From: Symbiodinium natans
Taxonomy: Eukaryota; Sar; Dinophyceae; Suessiales; Symbiodiniaceae
Length of the DNA: 64,000 bases
NCBI GenBank assembly: GCA_905221605.1
Contig: CAJNDS010001225.1
Coordinates: 722,069-786,068, forward strand
Reading direction: 5' to 3'
Below, in pieces: positions 21,640 to 34,227 of this stretch. The notes beneath the pieces were generated by a model, which saw only the letters and a list, made by a program, of their open reading frames with translations, was not told the origin of the DNA and did no database searches. How positions within the stretch are numbered: the first letter of the stretch is position 1; each line of letters begins with the position of its first letter. Position numbers and translations under genes: made by a program.

Positions 21640-22460
21640 AGCAAGCCATAAACTGCTTTGGGGTGTTCGTGGCTTAGGAGTATTCTTTCGGGGGCTATAA
21701 GATAATAGTATTTTGCCCCCGCATATTAATAATTGCACAGTCTAATAATGTAATATTAGAAGTGCGCTGGCACATTATGATTTTATTATTACTAGCCCGC
21801 ACGTATTAGTAATATTGTAAAGGGGCTCATTTTTATATTCATTTAGAGCCCCTATATTGAGTATTTCTAACTCGTTACTCTTCAAAGGGCCATCCATTAC
21901 TCTTTTCTTATTTTACTATTTATGGGCCTTTTAACTGTATCTTTTCTATCACTAGTCCAAAAGTGCAATCATAAAGGCTTAGGAATTCTTTATCATCTGG
22001 ATTCATCTTTGGACTCGCTGGAACATTCAACTATCTTCATCAGGAAATAGGGTTGTATCTCCAGAAAAAACCAGAACTGCTACAATATAAGCATTACATT
22101 GCATGGCTTTCTTATGATCTTCAAATTTGGCCTTGTTTGGAGGATTTTGGAAACTATTTCGTCTCCAGAAGTGGTATATCCTAGAGTCAATAATTTGTCT
22201 ATCTTAATTCTTCTACTTCCATATCTTTCCCACTCCTTTCTATAATCTCAGAGTTTGGGGGTGGTGCAGGATGAACATGATGTCCACCATTAACCACTTC
22301 TTTGATGACTGTATCACCTTCAAGTACAGAAAGTCTTATCTTTGGATTGTTCATCTTCGGCATACCTTCATGTCTTGCTTCTCTTAACGTTTGGACAACA
22401 GATTCTAAATCTGAGATCTTAGTATCTGACATTAAAACTCAAAGGCTATCCCATTATGTC
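21640..22460 (-). pseudogene. AT-rich insert, possible retroelement gag-like relic
   Basis: Base composition changes sharply to AT-rich and TTTAGGG units are absent. The minus strand carries an ATG frame of 77 codons (22432 to 22199, starting MSDTKISDLESVVQTLREAR). Another open stretch just downstream contains TSGDEIVSKILQ and, in a shifted frame, FEDHKKAMQCNAY; together these vaguely recall Ty1/copia gag proteins. Stops and frame changes suggest decay. Alternatives are an AT-rich exon cluster or laterally acquired DNA. A protein search would settle it. Confidence 0.35.
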
Positions 22461-22734
22461 CTTGGGCTTGGCTTAGGGGGTTCCGGGGCTTAGGGTTTAC
22501 GGGTTTTGTGGCGCTAGGAGCTTAGGGGGCTTCGGGGCTTAGGGATTTAAGGAATTTGGGGTTTCGGGATGTCGGGGTCTAGGGGTTTAAGGGATTTAGG
22601 GGTTTAGAGAGGTCAGGGTTGACGCTGTGTGTCATACAACTGGGGGCTCTAGGTGTAGCTCCACCCAAACCCTACACAGGAAGGGCGTTTAGGGTTCAGG
22701 ATTTCGGCTTTGGGGTTTAAGTTTAAGGTTTAAG

Positions 22735-22925
22735 CTTCGGAGGGCATTGAAAAAAGGCGAGGCAAGGGTCACTGTCCACCGACTTCGCTTTGGCCGTCTT
22801 GATTTTGCGACCGCAGAACTCCATTCTGCTCAAAATCATGGACCTCGGGGCGTCGTCCGGCGGTCTGGGGGGTTTAGGAAGAGCAAAACTGAAGCTCCCT
22901 GAGTCCCTGAACTCAAACAAAACCC
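22735..22925 (-). CDS. candidate exon, unknown product
   Basis: The minus strand is open for about 62 codons, containing SMILSRMEFCGRKIKTAKAK. It is flanked by GGGCTTA-like repeats and by a TTTAGGG array at 22957-23008. Product unknown. Confidence 0.35.
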
Positions 22926-23361
22926 GCAACCTTAAAGCAACAAAACCAAGAAGCCAGGTTTAGGGTTTAGGGTTTAGGGTTTAGGGTTTAGGGTTTAGGG
23001 TTTAGGGTAACTTGGAAACCGCAAACCCAAAAAAAAAAGACACAACAACTTTCCTGAAGAACAGCCCGGCGACGCCATGATCCCCCTCACCACTACTACG
23101 GCTGGCAAGTGCCAACACGGAGCCGCATCCGGCTGCGGAGGTTGGGTTTCGCCCTAAACCCTAAACCCTAAACCCTAAACCCTAAACCCTAAACCCTTAT
23201 GGAGTTCAGGGCATCGGGCTCAAGGTGCAGGGTTTGCTGGCCTTCAGGGACTCGGGGGCTGGGGCGGTGTTAGGCTTCCCTCCAGCCTAGAAGGCCCCAA
23301 AGCCTTAAGCGATCAACAAGCCCGATGAATCCTAGAATTCTAAAAGCGCCGCCATACCCCC

Positions 23362-23480
23362 AACTTGGAGGTTCATGGGTACTTGTAACCACAGATATAA
23401 GTCTACTTTCAACCTAGACAGAGGACTTAGGGGCCTTGTAAGTGCAGTTAGAATTGGGTTGTAAGGACCCTGAACCTCCA
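23362..23480. mobile_element. MITE family B copy
   Basis: Ends ACTTGGAGGTTCATGGGTAC and GTACAAGG...CCTGAACCTCCA are inverted repeats shared with copies near 27.3, 37.4, 38.1, 52.7 and 53.7 kb. Confidence 0.75.
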
Positions 23481-24034
23481 TCCAAGAATAGCTCCACTAA
23501 CCTAAACACCAAGGATTTGTCGGGCGAGTTTGGTGGTTGCTGGGAATGCTACCGGTACCCTGTAACCTCGAACTCCGAAAAAGCCCTAGACCCTAAGCCT
23601 ATTCCTTTGGGATTTAGGTTCCAAGATTTTGTACTTTCGAGAGCCATCCCAACAAGTGGCCCTAAGCCCTAGACCCCAGGGAGGGTCTTCGCATGCGATG
23701 CGTGTGTGGTTTCTGGCATGTTTTTGGCTAGCGTGAAGATTTGGATTTTGTTGCCCAAACAGTATGGGGTTGCAACGTTCAGGAGATTTGAGGTCCCTAA
23801 CCCCGAAGCCCGAAACCCTGAAGCCCAAACCCGAAAAGCTGAACCCTAAACCCTAAACCCTAAACCCAAGCCCAAGACTGCATTGTGAAATCATTGCTAA
23901 GGCTCAACTATTATGCATTCTGCCTGGGGGGGGGGGGATTTGTTGCCTTCCAAGTTGTGCTCAAGCAGTATGTTGAGCACTTTCTGAGCAATGGACAGCA
24001 ACCCAATAACCCTTCAACAGTCAAAACAAAGAAA

Positions 24035-24082
24035 AAAACACACACATACATATATACATACATATACATATACATATACATC

Positions 24083-24162
<80 letters not shown>

Positions 24163-24234
24163 TATATATATATATATACATATACCGATATACATACATA
24201 CATACATACATACATACATACATACATACATACA

Positions 24235-24283
<49 letters not shown>

Positions 24284-24365
24284 CATGATGTGTACGTATA
24301 TAAATAGAAATATAAATATAGATATAAAATATAAAATATAAAATATAAAATATAAATAGAGACAT
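24035..24365. repeat. (ATACAT)n / (CATA)n / (TA)n microsatellite
   Basis: About 330 bases of ATACAT, then CATA, then TA, then AAATATA units. All open frames here (Tyr/Ile, Met/Tyr/Val/Cys rich) are repeat artefacts. Confidence 0.97.
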
Positions 24366-24682
24366 ATATGTACAGAGATACATATCTTGGGTTTTACCGT
24401 TTGGGGTGTAAGGTGGAGTGTTCAGGGCCTAAGGCTTCGGGCTTTAAGGTCCAACAGTCTCCATCTGGGGGTTTAAGGTTGATACGTTTGGGTACTAAGT
24501 CTTGGGGCGCTTAGGTTTGGGGGCTTGGGGGCTTTGGATTCCGAAATGCCGCAGATCGTGGAAGATCCAAGGATGCAGGGTTTAGGGTCTAGGGTTTAGG
24601 GTTTAGGATTTAGGGTTGAGTATCATTAGGCCTTTTGTCCCCAGCTTTGTGCACGGCCATGGCCTACAGGTCCTTCGCAATC

Positions 24683-25712
24683 TTAGACTTGAAGCACCCC
24701 TCCGAGCGCAGGGTCCGAAGGTTCCGAGGCAAAGACAGCGGAAACCTCCGAATCCTCGAGCAGCAGGGTCTTCTCAAGCACCGTCCAGCCCGTGCCGCAG
24801 GGCTTGAGAGCAGTTAGTTGGACCTCCACTGCTCTTGGAAACCCAGTAAAATGATGCCCGCAATACCGCTTGTGGAAGGAATATGGCCCGCCCACACTAG
24901 ACATGATCACATGACCCTTCCTCTCGAGACCCGCACCTAGCCGAACATACTTGGTTCCAATAGCGTCCCAGGGGCTTCCTCCCCCCGCACGCCCACCAAG
25001 GTCACGAGCAGACCACTGCGCAAAGGTTGAACGTGACGGAAGCGCTTGCTGCTGACGCTGACATACTTCCCCACCTCCCCGAGGAAAACCCAGCCATTCT
25101 CCTCCATGGGAATGCAAGTCTGGGCTCCCCCTTTTGTAATTAGTCAACCCAAAGACGAGAGACAAGAATGCTGAGCTTCGAACATGTGCGCTGGAGGTTT
25201 GGAGGTTGAGGTTGGGCGCTTTCGGAGGTTCTCCTCCACAGGGGAAAACTGCCACAGGTCAAAACGGTGCGTGTCGTTCTGCACCATGATGGGGCGGTCG
25301 TCCAGGATGTGAGGGAAGTCACGCGCGACCCTGATCTCCGCGAGTAGGCAACCCGACACCAGCGCTTCCGAGCCATTCACGCAGAGGTTCGGACGATGGT
25401 TCCTGCAAGGTTCAGGATTCTGGGGGTCAGGGTTTGAGATAGGGTGTGTGGCTTGCACCTGAAAAAAGATTGACCCGTTCGCCCAGACGTGATCGGGTTG
25501 CGGGGAAAAACAATAGCACACCCAGGCCTATGCCATCTCCTCACCACCCATCTCCGGGCCATGTCCAAACTGGGGTAGAAGTCATCCGGCTGCAGCTGCC
25601 AAGGGCGAGGGAGGTCGATGGAGAGGGCGTAGTGCCAGATCTGGCCCTTTGCAGCACCCCGGACTTGGGAGTAGGTGGCCCAGACCAGGCCTGGGGGTGG
25701 CACCGTCCTGGC
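24683..25712 (-). CDS. glycosidase-like gene exons 20-23 (3' end)
   Basis: Exons 25459-25712, 25234-25402, 24951-25101 and 24683-24828 join through GT-AG (25403-25458, only 56 bases), GA-AG (25102-25233, TGGAGGAGAA at both borders) and GT-AG (24829-24950) introns. They encode IWHYALSIDLPRPWQLQPDD, VARDFPHILDDRPIMVQ, DLWQFSPVEENGWVFLGEVG and a C-terminal beta-rich segment ending VLQV-stop. Lengths and phases agree exactly. Confidence 0.85.
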
Positions 25713-28700
25713 CTCAGGGGAGGGCTTAGCACAGAAATTTCTGAACGGCTTACGGAGGGCGTTTGCAACGAAGAGGGTTGCTGGTTTAGGGTTTAGGGTT
25801 TAGGGTTTAGGGTTTAGGGTTTAGGGTTTAGGGTTTAGGGTTTAGGGTTTAGGGTTTAGGGTTTAAAGTTTAGGGTTTTGGGTTTAGGGTTTAGGGTTTA
25901 GGGTTTCTGGTTTCGAGTTTCGGGTTTAGGGTTTAGGGTTTAGGGTTCAGGGTTTAGGGTTACTGGCCTCTAGAGACTGCATGTACACCGCATCGATGGC
26001 GGTCGCGGGCTTGTCCGGCTGCAGAAGAAGCCCGTCGGGCCGCATGCATCTCAGCAGCAGCGTGCGGTTCGTCTCCTTGGTTGCTGGGTTCATAAGCCCC
26101 AAAACTGTGCACTTGCAGTTTTTTGGGGGGTTGTAGTAAGCCCCAAAAAAGTGCAAACTTGCAGTTTTGTAGGGCTTTTATAGTTTAAAGTGTACTCACT
26201 CAGCTGCTAAGTCTCGTAGGCCTTGTCCGCAAGGGCCACCGGCCCTGTCGACAGCGTGGCAATGAGCGCATTGAGCTCGCAGTTGGATCCTGGGTTGTCC
26301 TGAGGGCCCCAAGGCCGGCCAGTTTCCTTAGTGTTGGTAGGGAAGGAGGGAATGAGCTGTCCTACATAGTCCCTTAAAGGGTATATATAGGGGGATATAG
26401 GGTACCTGATTCCCTCATAATCCCTTAAAGGGTATACAAAGGGCCCTAAGTCCCTCATTCCCTACCCCTAAACCCTAAACCCTAAACCCCTACTAACCAA
26501 GAGGATAAGTTTCCTGGGAGCTTGCCGGGCGTTGGGACCAGAAGCTGTCCTTCGAGGGCCTCAGGTTCAGGGCGAAGGCCAGCAAGGAGCTTCCTCTGGC
26601 TGGTTCTTAGTAGGGATTGAGGGAATCAGGGTTTAGGGTTTAGGGTTTGGGGTTTGGGGTTTGGGGTTTGGGGTTTGGGGTTTGGGGTTTGGGGTTGGGG
26701 GTTGGGGGTTTGGGGTTTGGGGTTTGGGGTTTGGGGTTTGGGGTTTGGGGTTTGGGGCTTGGGTTTGGGGCTCAGGGTTCAGGACCCTTTAAGGGATTAT
26801 ATAGGGCCCTCATTCCCTCATTCCCTACTAAGAACCAGGGGGGTCCTCCGATGTCGAAGTTCGCTTGCGAGGCGTAGTCGTCACCTTGGTTCTCCGGTAT
26901 CCCTAAACCCTGAACCCTAAACCCTAATCCTTTCTCAAACCCTAACCTACCTAGTCTGCTACTAAGTCACTGGCGCGGTAGTTTGTGGTGGCCAAGAGCT
27001 CCAAGCTAACCAGGAGGTCGCTTGGCATGGCCATGCACATCCTTACTGCTGGTTAGCAGGGGTTTAGGGTTGAGGGTTTAGGGTTTAGGGTTTAGGATTT
27101 GGGGTTTAAGGGTAGGGAATGAGGGAATTAGGGCCCTACATATACCCTGTACGGGATTAACCCTATATGTACCCTTTACGGGATCCTATAGCCCTAGATA
27201 CACCTTTAAGGGATTATATGGGGTACCTCATTCCCCCATTCCCTACTTGGAGGTTCATGGTACTTATTCACCCATGACAACTGTACTTCAAACTGTACTT
27301 ATGATAATTGGCTAATACGTACCCCTAAACCCTAAACCCTAAACCCTAAACCCTAAACCCTAAACCCTAAACCCTAAACCCTAAACCCTAAACCCTAAAC
27401 CCTAAACCGAACCTCCAGTACTAACCAACGGCAAGCATCTGCATCGGCACCATCCTGTAAGCTGCCGCCGCGTCCATCGCCTGCAACCACTTCCTGGAGC
27501 GCGGTCTGCTGTGTAGAGTTTAGGGTTTAGGGTTTATGGTTTAGGGTTTAGGGCTTAGAGTTTAGGGTTTAGGGTTTAGGGTTTAGGGTTTAGAGTTTAG
27601 GGTTTAGGGTTTAGGTTTAGGGCTTAGAGCTTAGGGTTTAGGGTTTAGGGTTTAGGGCTTCCGGACTTCACAAAGGCGCACCTGGATGCTCCGAAGGTCT
27701 GGCGGAGGTGGGGTACGGCCAGGAAGTTGAAATTCAGGAAGTCGTGTTCGAAGCTCTTCATCCCGTTCGCTCTCCTGGGTGGCCCAGTAACCATATCATA
27801 ATAAGGGCACCCCTTTTTGGGGTTGGCCGTTTCTAGAAGGGAACCTAGAAACCCCAAAAAATGAAAGGGCAAAGTGTACCACTGGACTACCAAGCTTCCC
27901 AAAGTCAAACAGCATCCGATAGAAAGCTAGGGCTTCATCAGGATGTGGAAGTGCAAACTCAGTGGACCCATGGGAGCCGTTTATGAAGCGGAAGTGCTCT
28001 GTGTAGGCGTTCTCTCTGCAGAAGAAAGGGACATACCTTAAGCTCTTAGGGTAGTTACATTTTTATAGGAGGTAAGGGACCATATTAAGGGCCCATGAAA
28101 CTACCCTAAGATAATGAGAAACCCCCTAAACCCTAAACCCTAAACCCCAAACCCCAAACCCTAAACCCTTAACCCTAAGAAAAAAAGAAACCCAGAGCAT
28201 GGGCTCCTCATTCCCCAGACCGAAAGAGTTTCGGGGTGCCTCTGTAGGGGCTGAGCACAAAAGCCCAAGCCCTCAACCCTGCTAAAAGCTGAGCCCTAAA
28301 CTTTAAACCCTAAGCCCTAGACCCTAAACCCTCAGCCCTAAACCCTAAACCCCATGGCTTCGCAACCTGGTGTTGGGATTTCGGGCGCCGTTTGATCGAA
28401 ATGCCGTCGGATGGCAGCAGCCATGGCTTGCCAAGCGCCTGGTCAAGGCTTCTCAGGGTGTAGGGTTGAGGGTTTCGGGTTTAGGGTTTAGGGTTCAGGG
28501 TTCAGGGTTCAGGGTTTAGGGTTTAGGGTTTAGGGTTTAGGGTTTAGGGTTTAGGGTCTAGGGTCTAGGGTTTAGGGTTTGCCCTGAGAGCCCGAAACCC
28601 CCAAGGGAACCCAATGCGTTGCTACTCGTACCTACAGGGATCACAACACTTTAGCAACACCTACAAAGGGAGGGGTTTCGGTCCTTCAGGTCGTGGCAGG

Positions 28701-31700
28701 TACAGGGTTTACGGTTTAGGGCTCCCAGGCCCGAAAATCCCAGCAGCAGCATCATTAGGGTTTAGGGTTTAGGGTTTAGGGCTTAGGGTTTAGGGTTTAG
28801 GGTTTAGGCTTTAGGGTTCAGAGTTTAGGGTTTAGGGTTAAGGGTTTAGGGTTGAGGGTTTAGGGTTTAGGGTTTAGGGTTTAGGGTTTAGGGTTTAGGG
28901 TTTAGGGTTTAGGGTTTAGGGTTTAGGGTTTAGGGTTTAGGGTTCAGGGTTTAGGGTTTAGGGTTTAGGGTTTAGGGTTTAGGGTTTAGGGTTGCTCCCG
29001 AAACCTTGCACCCAACACCCGAACACCCCCAAACCCTCCTTCCAGTCAGGGGCCCCACCAACCGACAGAAAGTTCCCCCGTAAAAGCTCCAAGCCCAGCA
29101 ACTCAACTTCGCCTCAAGGCTTAGGCCTAAACCTTACGGCTGGGTCGAAGGTCTTCTATCAGCAAAGCCAAAATTCACGTGGGGGCGAGGGGTTGTGCTA
29201 AGCCCCTCGACCTTTGATGGTGCAAGCCGACTCGGGTCGTGCCGGAGCTTGCTCTCGGAGGGAGCAATACTGGCCCCTCAAGAAAGCACACCGCACATGC
29301 CCGAAACTTCGGCGTAATACTAAAGCAATTGCGCTTGCCACCCCTACCCCCTCGAAAAGATAATGTTCTTCGATCATCCGCATTCTACGGCCACGTGGCG
29401 GGACTCTTTGCGGAATTCTCTGAGAGCAATCCAGGGATACTCGGCGGGACTCTGTGGGGCTTGTTGACACTCCAAAGGATACTGGGGCGGGACCGGGCGA
29501 GGAGGCGAGATGGCGATGAGCGAGAAGCAGTCGAACAACCCGCATCAAGAATATGAAAACTTGCGCGCAGATGAGGCCTTTTGGAGGTCGCCCAGGCTGC
29601 TATGGAAGCCAGCCTGGCCAAGCACCCACTCCCTGACCTTTGCTCAGCTTCGATGGCTTGGAGTGGGTTGGGTTGGGTTGAGGGGGGCGGGGGGGGGGGG
29701 AGTGAGCTGAGAGGTTTTGGAGGACTGCAGAGGCTTGGGGAAGTGACGGGAGATGCGTGGACGTTGGTGGACTTGGCCACCTTTTGGAGGGGTTTGGGGC
29801 TTAGCCTTAACCCCGAAAACTTCAAGCAAGCCTCCAGCAAACCCTAAACCCTAAACCCTAAACCCTAAACCCTAAACCCTAAACTAGGGGTCTGGCACAG
29901 TGAACGTACACAGCCGGATGCCCTGGGTACCACCAGTCATCCAGCTGCCAGACATGCACCGCCTCGGTGCAGCTGGGCGCTGATCTGGATTCTGGGCAGT
30001 TAGGGGGTAGCTCTTTCGCGATTATGAAGGGGTGTTGAGGGTTTAGGGTTTAGGGTTTAGGGTTTAGGGTTTAGGGTTTAGGGTTTAGGGTTTAGGGTTT
30101 AGGGTTTAGGGTTTAGGGTTTAGGGTGTGGGGTTGATTGTTTAAGGGCCCCTTAATGGGGTGATCCCCCAAGGAATGTTCCTTTTTCTGTTCTTGTTCTT
30201 GTGCTCTCATGTCATTTCCTACTCCCTGCTTCTTATCGCTACTCATGGTCTTACTCTTCTGCTGTTTCCTGCTCCCTGATTCTATCCCTAAACCCTAAAC
30301 CCCAAAACCCTAAACCCTAAACCCTAAACCTTTGAAGATGGGACCTACCTCCAGCTCCCACGCGAGCTTCGGCTGCAAGGCCTGGGTTTTGCTGCCAAAG
30401 TGTAAATTACACTTTGGGAGCTCCAAATCCCAAGTAAGTTGGGGTTTTGGGTTTAGGGCTTAGGGTTTAGGGTTTAGGGTTTAGGGTTTAGGGTTTAGGG
30501 CTTAGGGCTTAGGGTTTAGGGTTTAGGGCACCCGAAGCCCCAGGCCTGCAGCAAGTCCAGACCTGCCAATCCGTGGGCTACCTGAGGGTTTCCGACTAGG
30601 GTTGAGGGTTTGGGGTTTAGGGTTTAGGGCTTAGGGCTTAGGGCTTAGGGCTTAGGGCTTAGGGCTTAGGGCTTAGGGTTTAGGGTTTGGATGTCTTTGG
30701 GGGTTTGTATGCAGTCTTCTGCCGGGGGGCGGTATATTAAGACCCCCCGTTCTGGGAAACGCCCGCCTGCTTCATGGAGGCTTCCCCACACGTCCTCGGT
30801 GCAGAAGACACAAAGCTCACAGTGCTCAGACTGCAACTTCGGACAGGATTCTATACCTGATGGGCCTTTGGGGTACCCTATATAGCCTAGCACATAAAGA
30901 AATACATGAATGAGTAAATAAAAATACAACAAGGCTCCGTATGTTAGTAGCATCCCCCAAAGAGAGCTCTCACTTAGAGAGCCTCCCAGGTAGCAGGCTG
31001 AGGGACCAAGATGTGCTCCCTAAAGGCTCGACACACTTCCCAACCAGGTCTGCCTGTAAGGATAGCCCCAACAGAGGATACTCTAAACCCTAAACCCTAA
31101 ACCCTAAACCCTAAACCCTATAAACCCTAAACCCAACTTCGAAGCCTTCGTGCAACTTCCCGGCAAGTAAACCCTTGGCCCTCAACCACAAGCCACCCCT
31201 GAAAGCTGAACTAAACCCTAAACCCTAAACCCTAAACCCTAAACCCTAAACCCTAAACCCTAAACCCTAAAACCCAAACCCTAACACGGGCTTTGACGTA
31301 CTGAGCCTTACTAGTCCAGTGAATCCGGGCAAGGGTCTCGCCACCCCCTCCTGATTCATGCCATTGGTCTCCGTAGTAGTAGGCCCCGTTGTCCGTCCAG
31401 TAGGAAAGGTAGTTCACCTAGATCCACGAGTAACCTAGGAATAAGAAGGGTACCTTTTTTGGTTTTAAGCGGATACTAAGGGAACCCCAAACCCTAACAA
31501 AAGGAAATAAGGGGTCGACTCCGGGTCCGAGTCACAACAGGATCAAGGTCCATCAAAGGCCGGGTGGTCCCATAGGCGCGCCGCAGCAGGCCACCGAAGA
31601 TATCCATGGCCCTCGCATGAGGTTTAGGGTTTAGGGTTTAGGGTTTAGGGCTTAGGGCTTAGGGCTTAGGGCTTAGGGCTTAGGGCTTAGGGCTTAGGGC

Positions 31701-34194
31701 TTAGGGCTTAGGGCTTAGGGCTTAGGGCTTAGGGCTTAGGGCTTAGGGTTTAGGATGTCCTTTTTTAGAAGGGTGAGGCATAATATCGGGGACCCAAAAA
31801 GAACCTATTGTAGAGAACTACCCACAGCTCCTGAACCGCCAGGGGGCTTACGGGGTCGAGCCCTTGTTGACCCTAAGCCCTTGTTGAACCTAAGCCCTAA
31901 ACCCTAAACCCTAAACCAAACCCGTGGAACGGGAGTCCTGAAAGTCCAGAGAGTCCTATGAAAAGGCAATCCACTACTTCTGAGGGCGGCGCGGAACAAG
32001 ACTGCTACCACTTCGTGTGTGGGCGTCACAACTCTTGAAGACATGGGCCAAGACGTGTTCATTCCCCAACCGAAATCAAACGCCTTAAACCCCCTAAGAA
32101 TTCAGGGGCCCTGAACAGAAGAGGGGACTCGACCTAAACCCTAAACCCTAAACCCCAAACCCTAAACCCTAAACCCTAAACCCTAAACCCTAGACCCTAC
32201 CCTGACTTCGCCTCGTGATGCCAGTGTCTGCGACCATCAGGGTGCGATGCTGGAAACCTTGTGGCAGGGCCATCACCTCGCTGGACACGCCCAGATCCCA
32301 CGTGCTCCTGGCCCTGGGCTGGCTTCGGGTTTAGGGTTTAGGGTTTAGGGTTTAGGGTTTAGGGTTTAGGGTTTAGGGTTTAGGGTTTAGGGTTTAGGGT
32401 TTAGGATTTAGGGTTCAGGGCTTAGGGTTTAGGGCTTAAGGTTTTAAGGTCTTAAGGTTTAAGGTTTAAGGTTTAAGGCTTAGGGTATGGAAAAAAAAAA
32501 ACCTACCAAGTACATGACCGTCGAACACCCGAACTAAATGAGAAAATAGACCCTAAACCCTAAGCCCTGAAACCTAAACACCGTAAATGGTCACAATGTT
32601 CCCTGTGGGGGCCCACCAAGGGACACGTCATAGAAGTGCCTGCAGTGCAGCATCTGAACGGAAGGTTTGGTTAGGTCCCTAAACCCTAAACCCTAACCCT
32701 AAACCCTAAACCCTAAACCCTAAACCCCGAACCCTAAACCCTAAACCCTAAACCCTAAACCCTAAACCCTAAACCCTAAACCCTAAACCCTAAACCCTAA
32801 ACCCTAAGCTTAGCCCTCAAAAGTGGCCTGTTGAGGGTTCAGGGTTTAGGGGATACAGGTTTGGGGTTTGGGGTTTAGGTTATCTAAGTTCTAAAGATAT
32901 GTGTTAGTCCACACAACAAAAGTAGGACGACGGCAAAACGACGGAGGGACGACGGTGGGACGACGGAGGGACGATGGTGGGACGACGGAGGGACGAGGGC
33001 AAGACGAGGGAGGGACGACGGCAGGATGACGGGGGGACGACGGCAGGACGCCGGGGGGACGACGGGGGGACGACGGGGGGACGACGGGGGGACGACGGAG
33101 GGACGACGGGGGGACGACGGCTGTCGCGCCGTCGTCGAGCCGTCGTCGCGTCGTCGTCGCGCCGTCGTCGCGCCGTCGTCACGCCGTCATAAGGCCTAGT
33201 TTAAGCCCAAACTAGGCCTTATTTAGCCCAAACTAGGCCTTATTTCCCGTCATAAGGCCTAGTTTAAGCCCAAACTAGGCCTTATGACGGCGGGACGACG
33301 GCGGGACGACGGCGGGACGACGGCGGGACGACGGCGGGACGACGGCGGGACGACGGCGGGACGACGGCAGGACGACGGCGGGACGACGGCGCGACGACGG
33401 CGCGACGACGACGCGACGACGGCTCGACGACGGCGCGACAGCCGTCGTCCCCCCGTCATCACCCCGTCGTCGCGCCATCGCACCCTGTCGTCGCGCCGTC
33501 GTCACACCGTCGTCGCCCCGTCGCCACCCCGTCGTCGCGCCATCGTCATCCCATCGTCGCCCCGTCAAAGCCCTGACGTCTAGACCCCTCTAGCTGGACT
33601 AGAAACTATACCCCACATATCTCTAGAACTTAGATAAGGTTTAGGGTACAAGTGACCAGCTGGAGTAAGGGATACAGACCCAGATCTTCCAAAAACCCTT
33701 ATTTCAGCAGTACACCCTAACTCATACCAAAGGATCATGCTTCTGAGTTAGGGCGTATTCCTTAATATACCCTTATGAATACTAAGGATCATGGCTATGA
33801 GTATATTCAATGGAAAACCCTCAACCCTAAACCCTAAACCCTAAACCCTAAACCCGAAACCCTAAACCCTAAACCCTAAACCCTTCAGGGGCTTTGGGAA
33901 GATCTGGGGAGTGAAGGCCCAGCTGCACCGAGTTCTTGAAGTTGTCCATGGGGGAGACGACCAGGGTGGCCCGGCTGCTGTCGAAGAGAGCTACAGGCCC
34001 TCAAGGGATGGGGGGGGGTGGTTTAGGGTTTAGGGTTTAGGGTTCAGGGTTTAGGGTTTAGGGTTTAGGGTTTAGGGTTTAGGGTTTAGGGTTTAGGGTT
34101 TAGGGTTCAGGGTCTACGGCTTAGGGTTTAGGGCTTTGGGTTTTAGGATTTGGGCAACAGGGCCCCTGCGAAGAAAAGAACACATGGCTTACAT

Positions 34195-34227
<33 letters not shown>

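Noticed and set aside
24000-24390. Long Tyr/Ile/His and Met/Tyr/Val/Cys-rich open frames on both strands
   Set aside because: They are translations of ATACAT, CATA and TA microsatellites; every frame is open only because the repeat lacks stops.
26647-26920. GFGVWGLGFGVWG repeat protein
   Set aside because: Translation of a TTTGGGG array inside a MITE introner.
32904-33583. Arg/Asp/Gly-rich open frames of about 75-100 codons
   Set aside because: Produced by the GACGACGG minisatellite of the inverted-repeat element; no biased codon use or domain.
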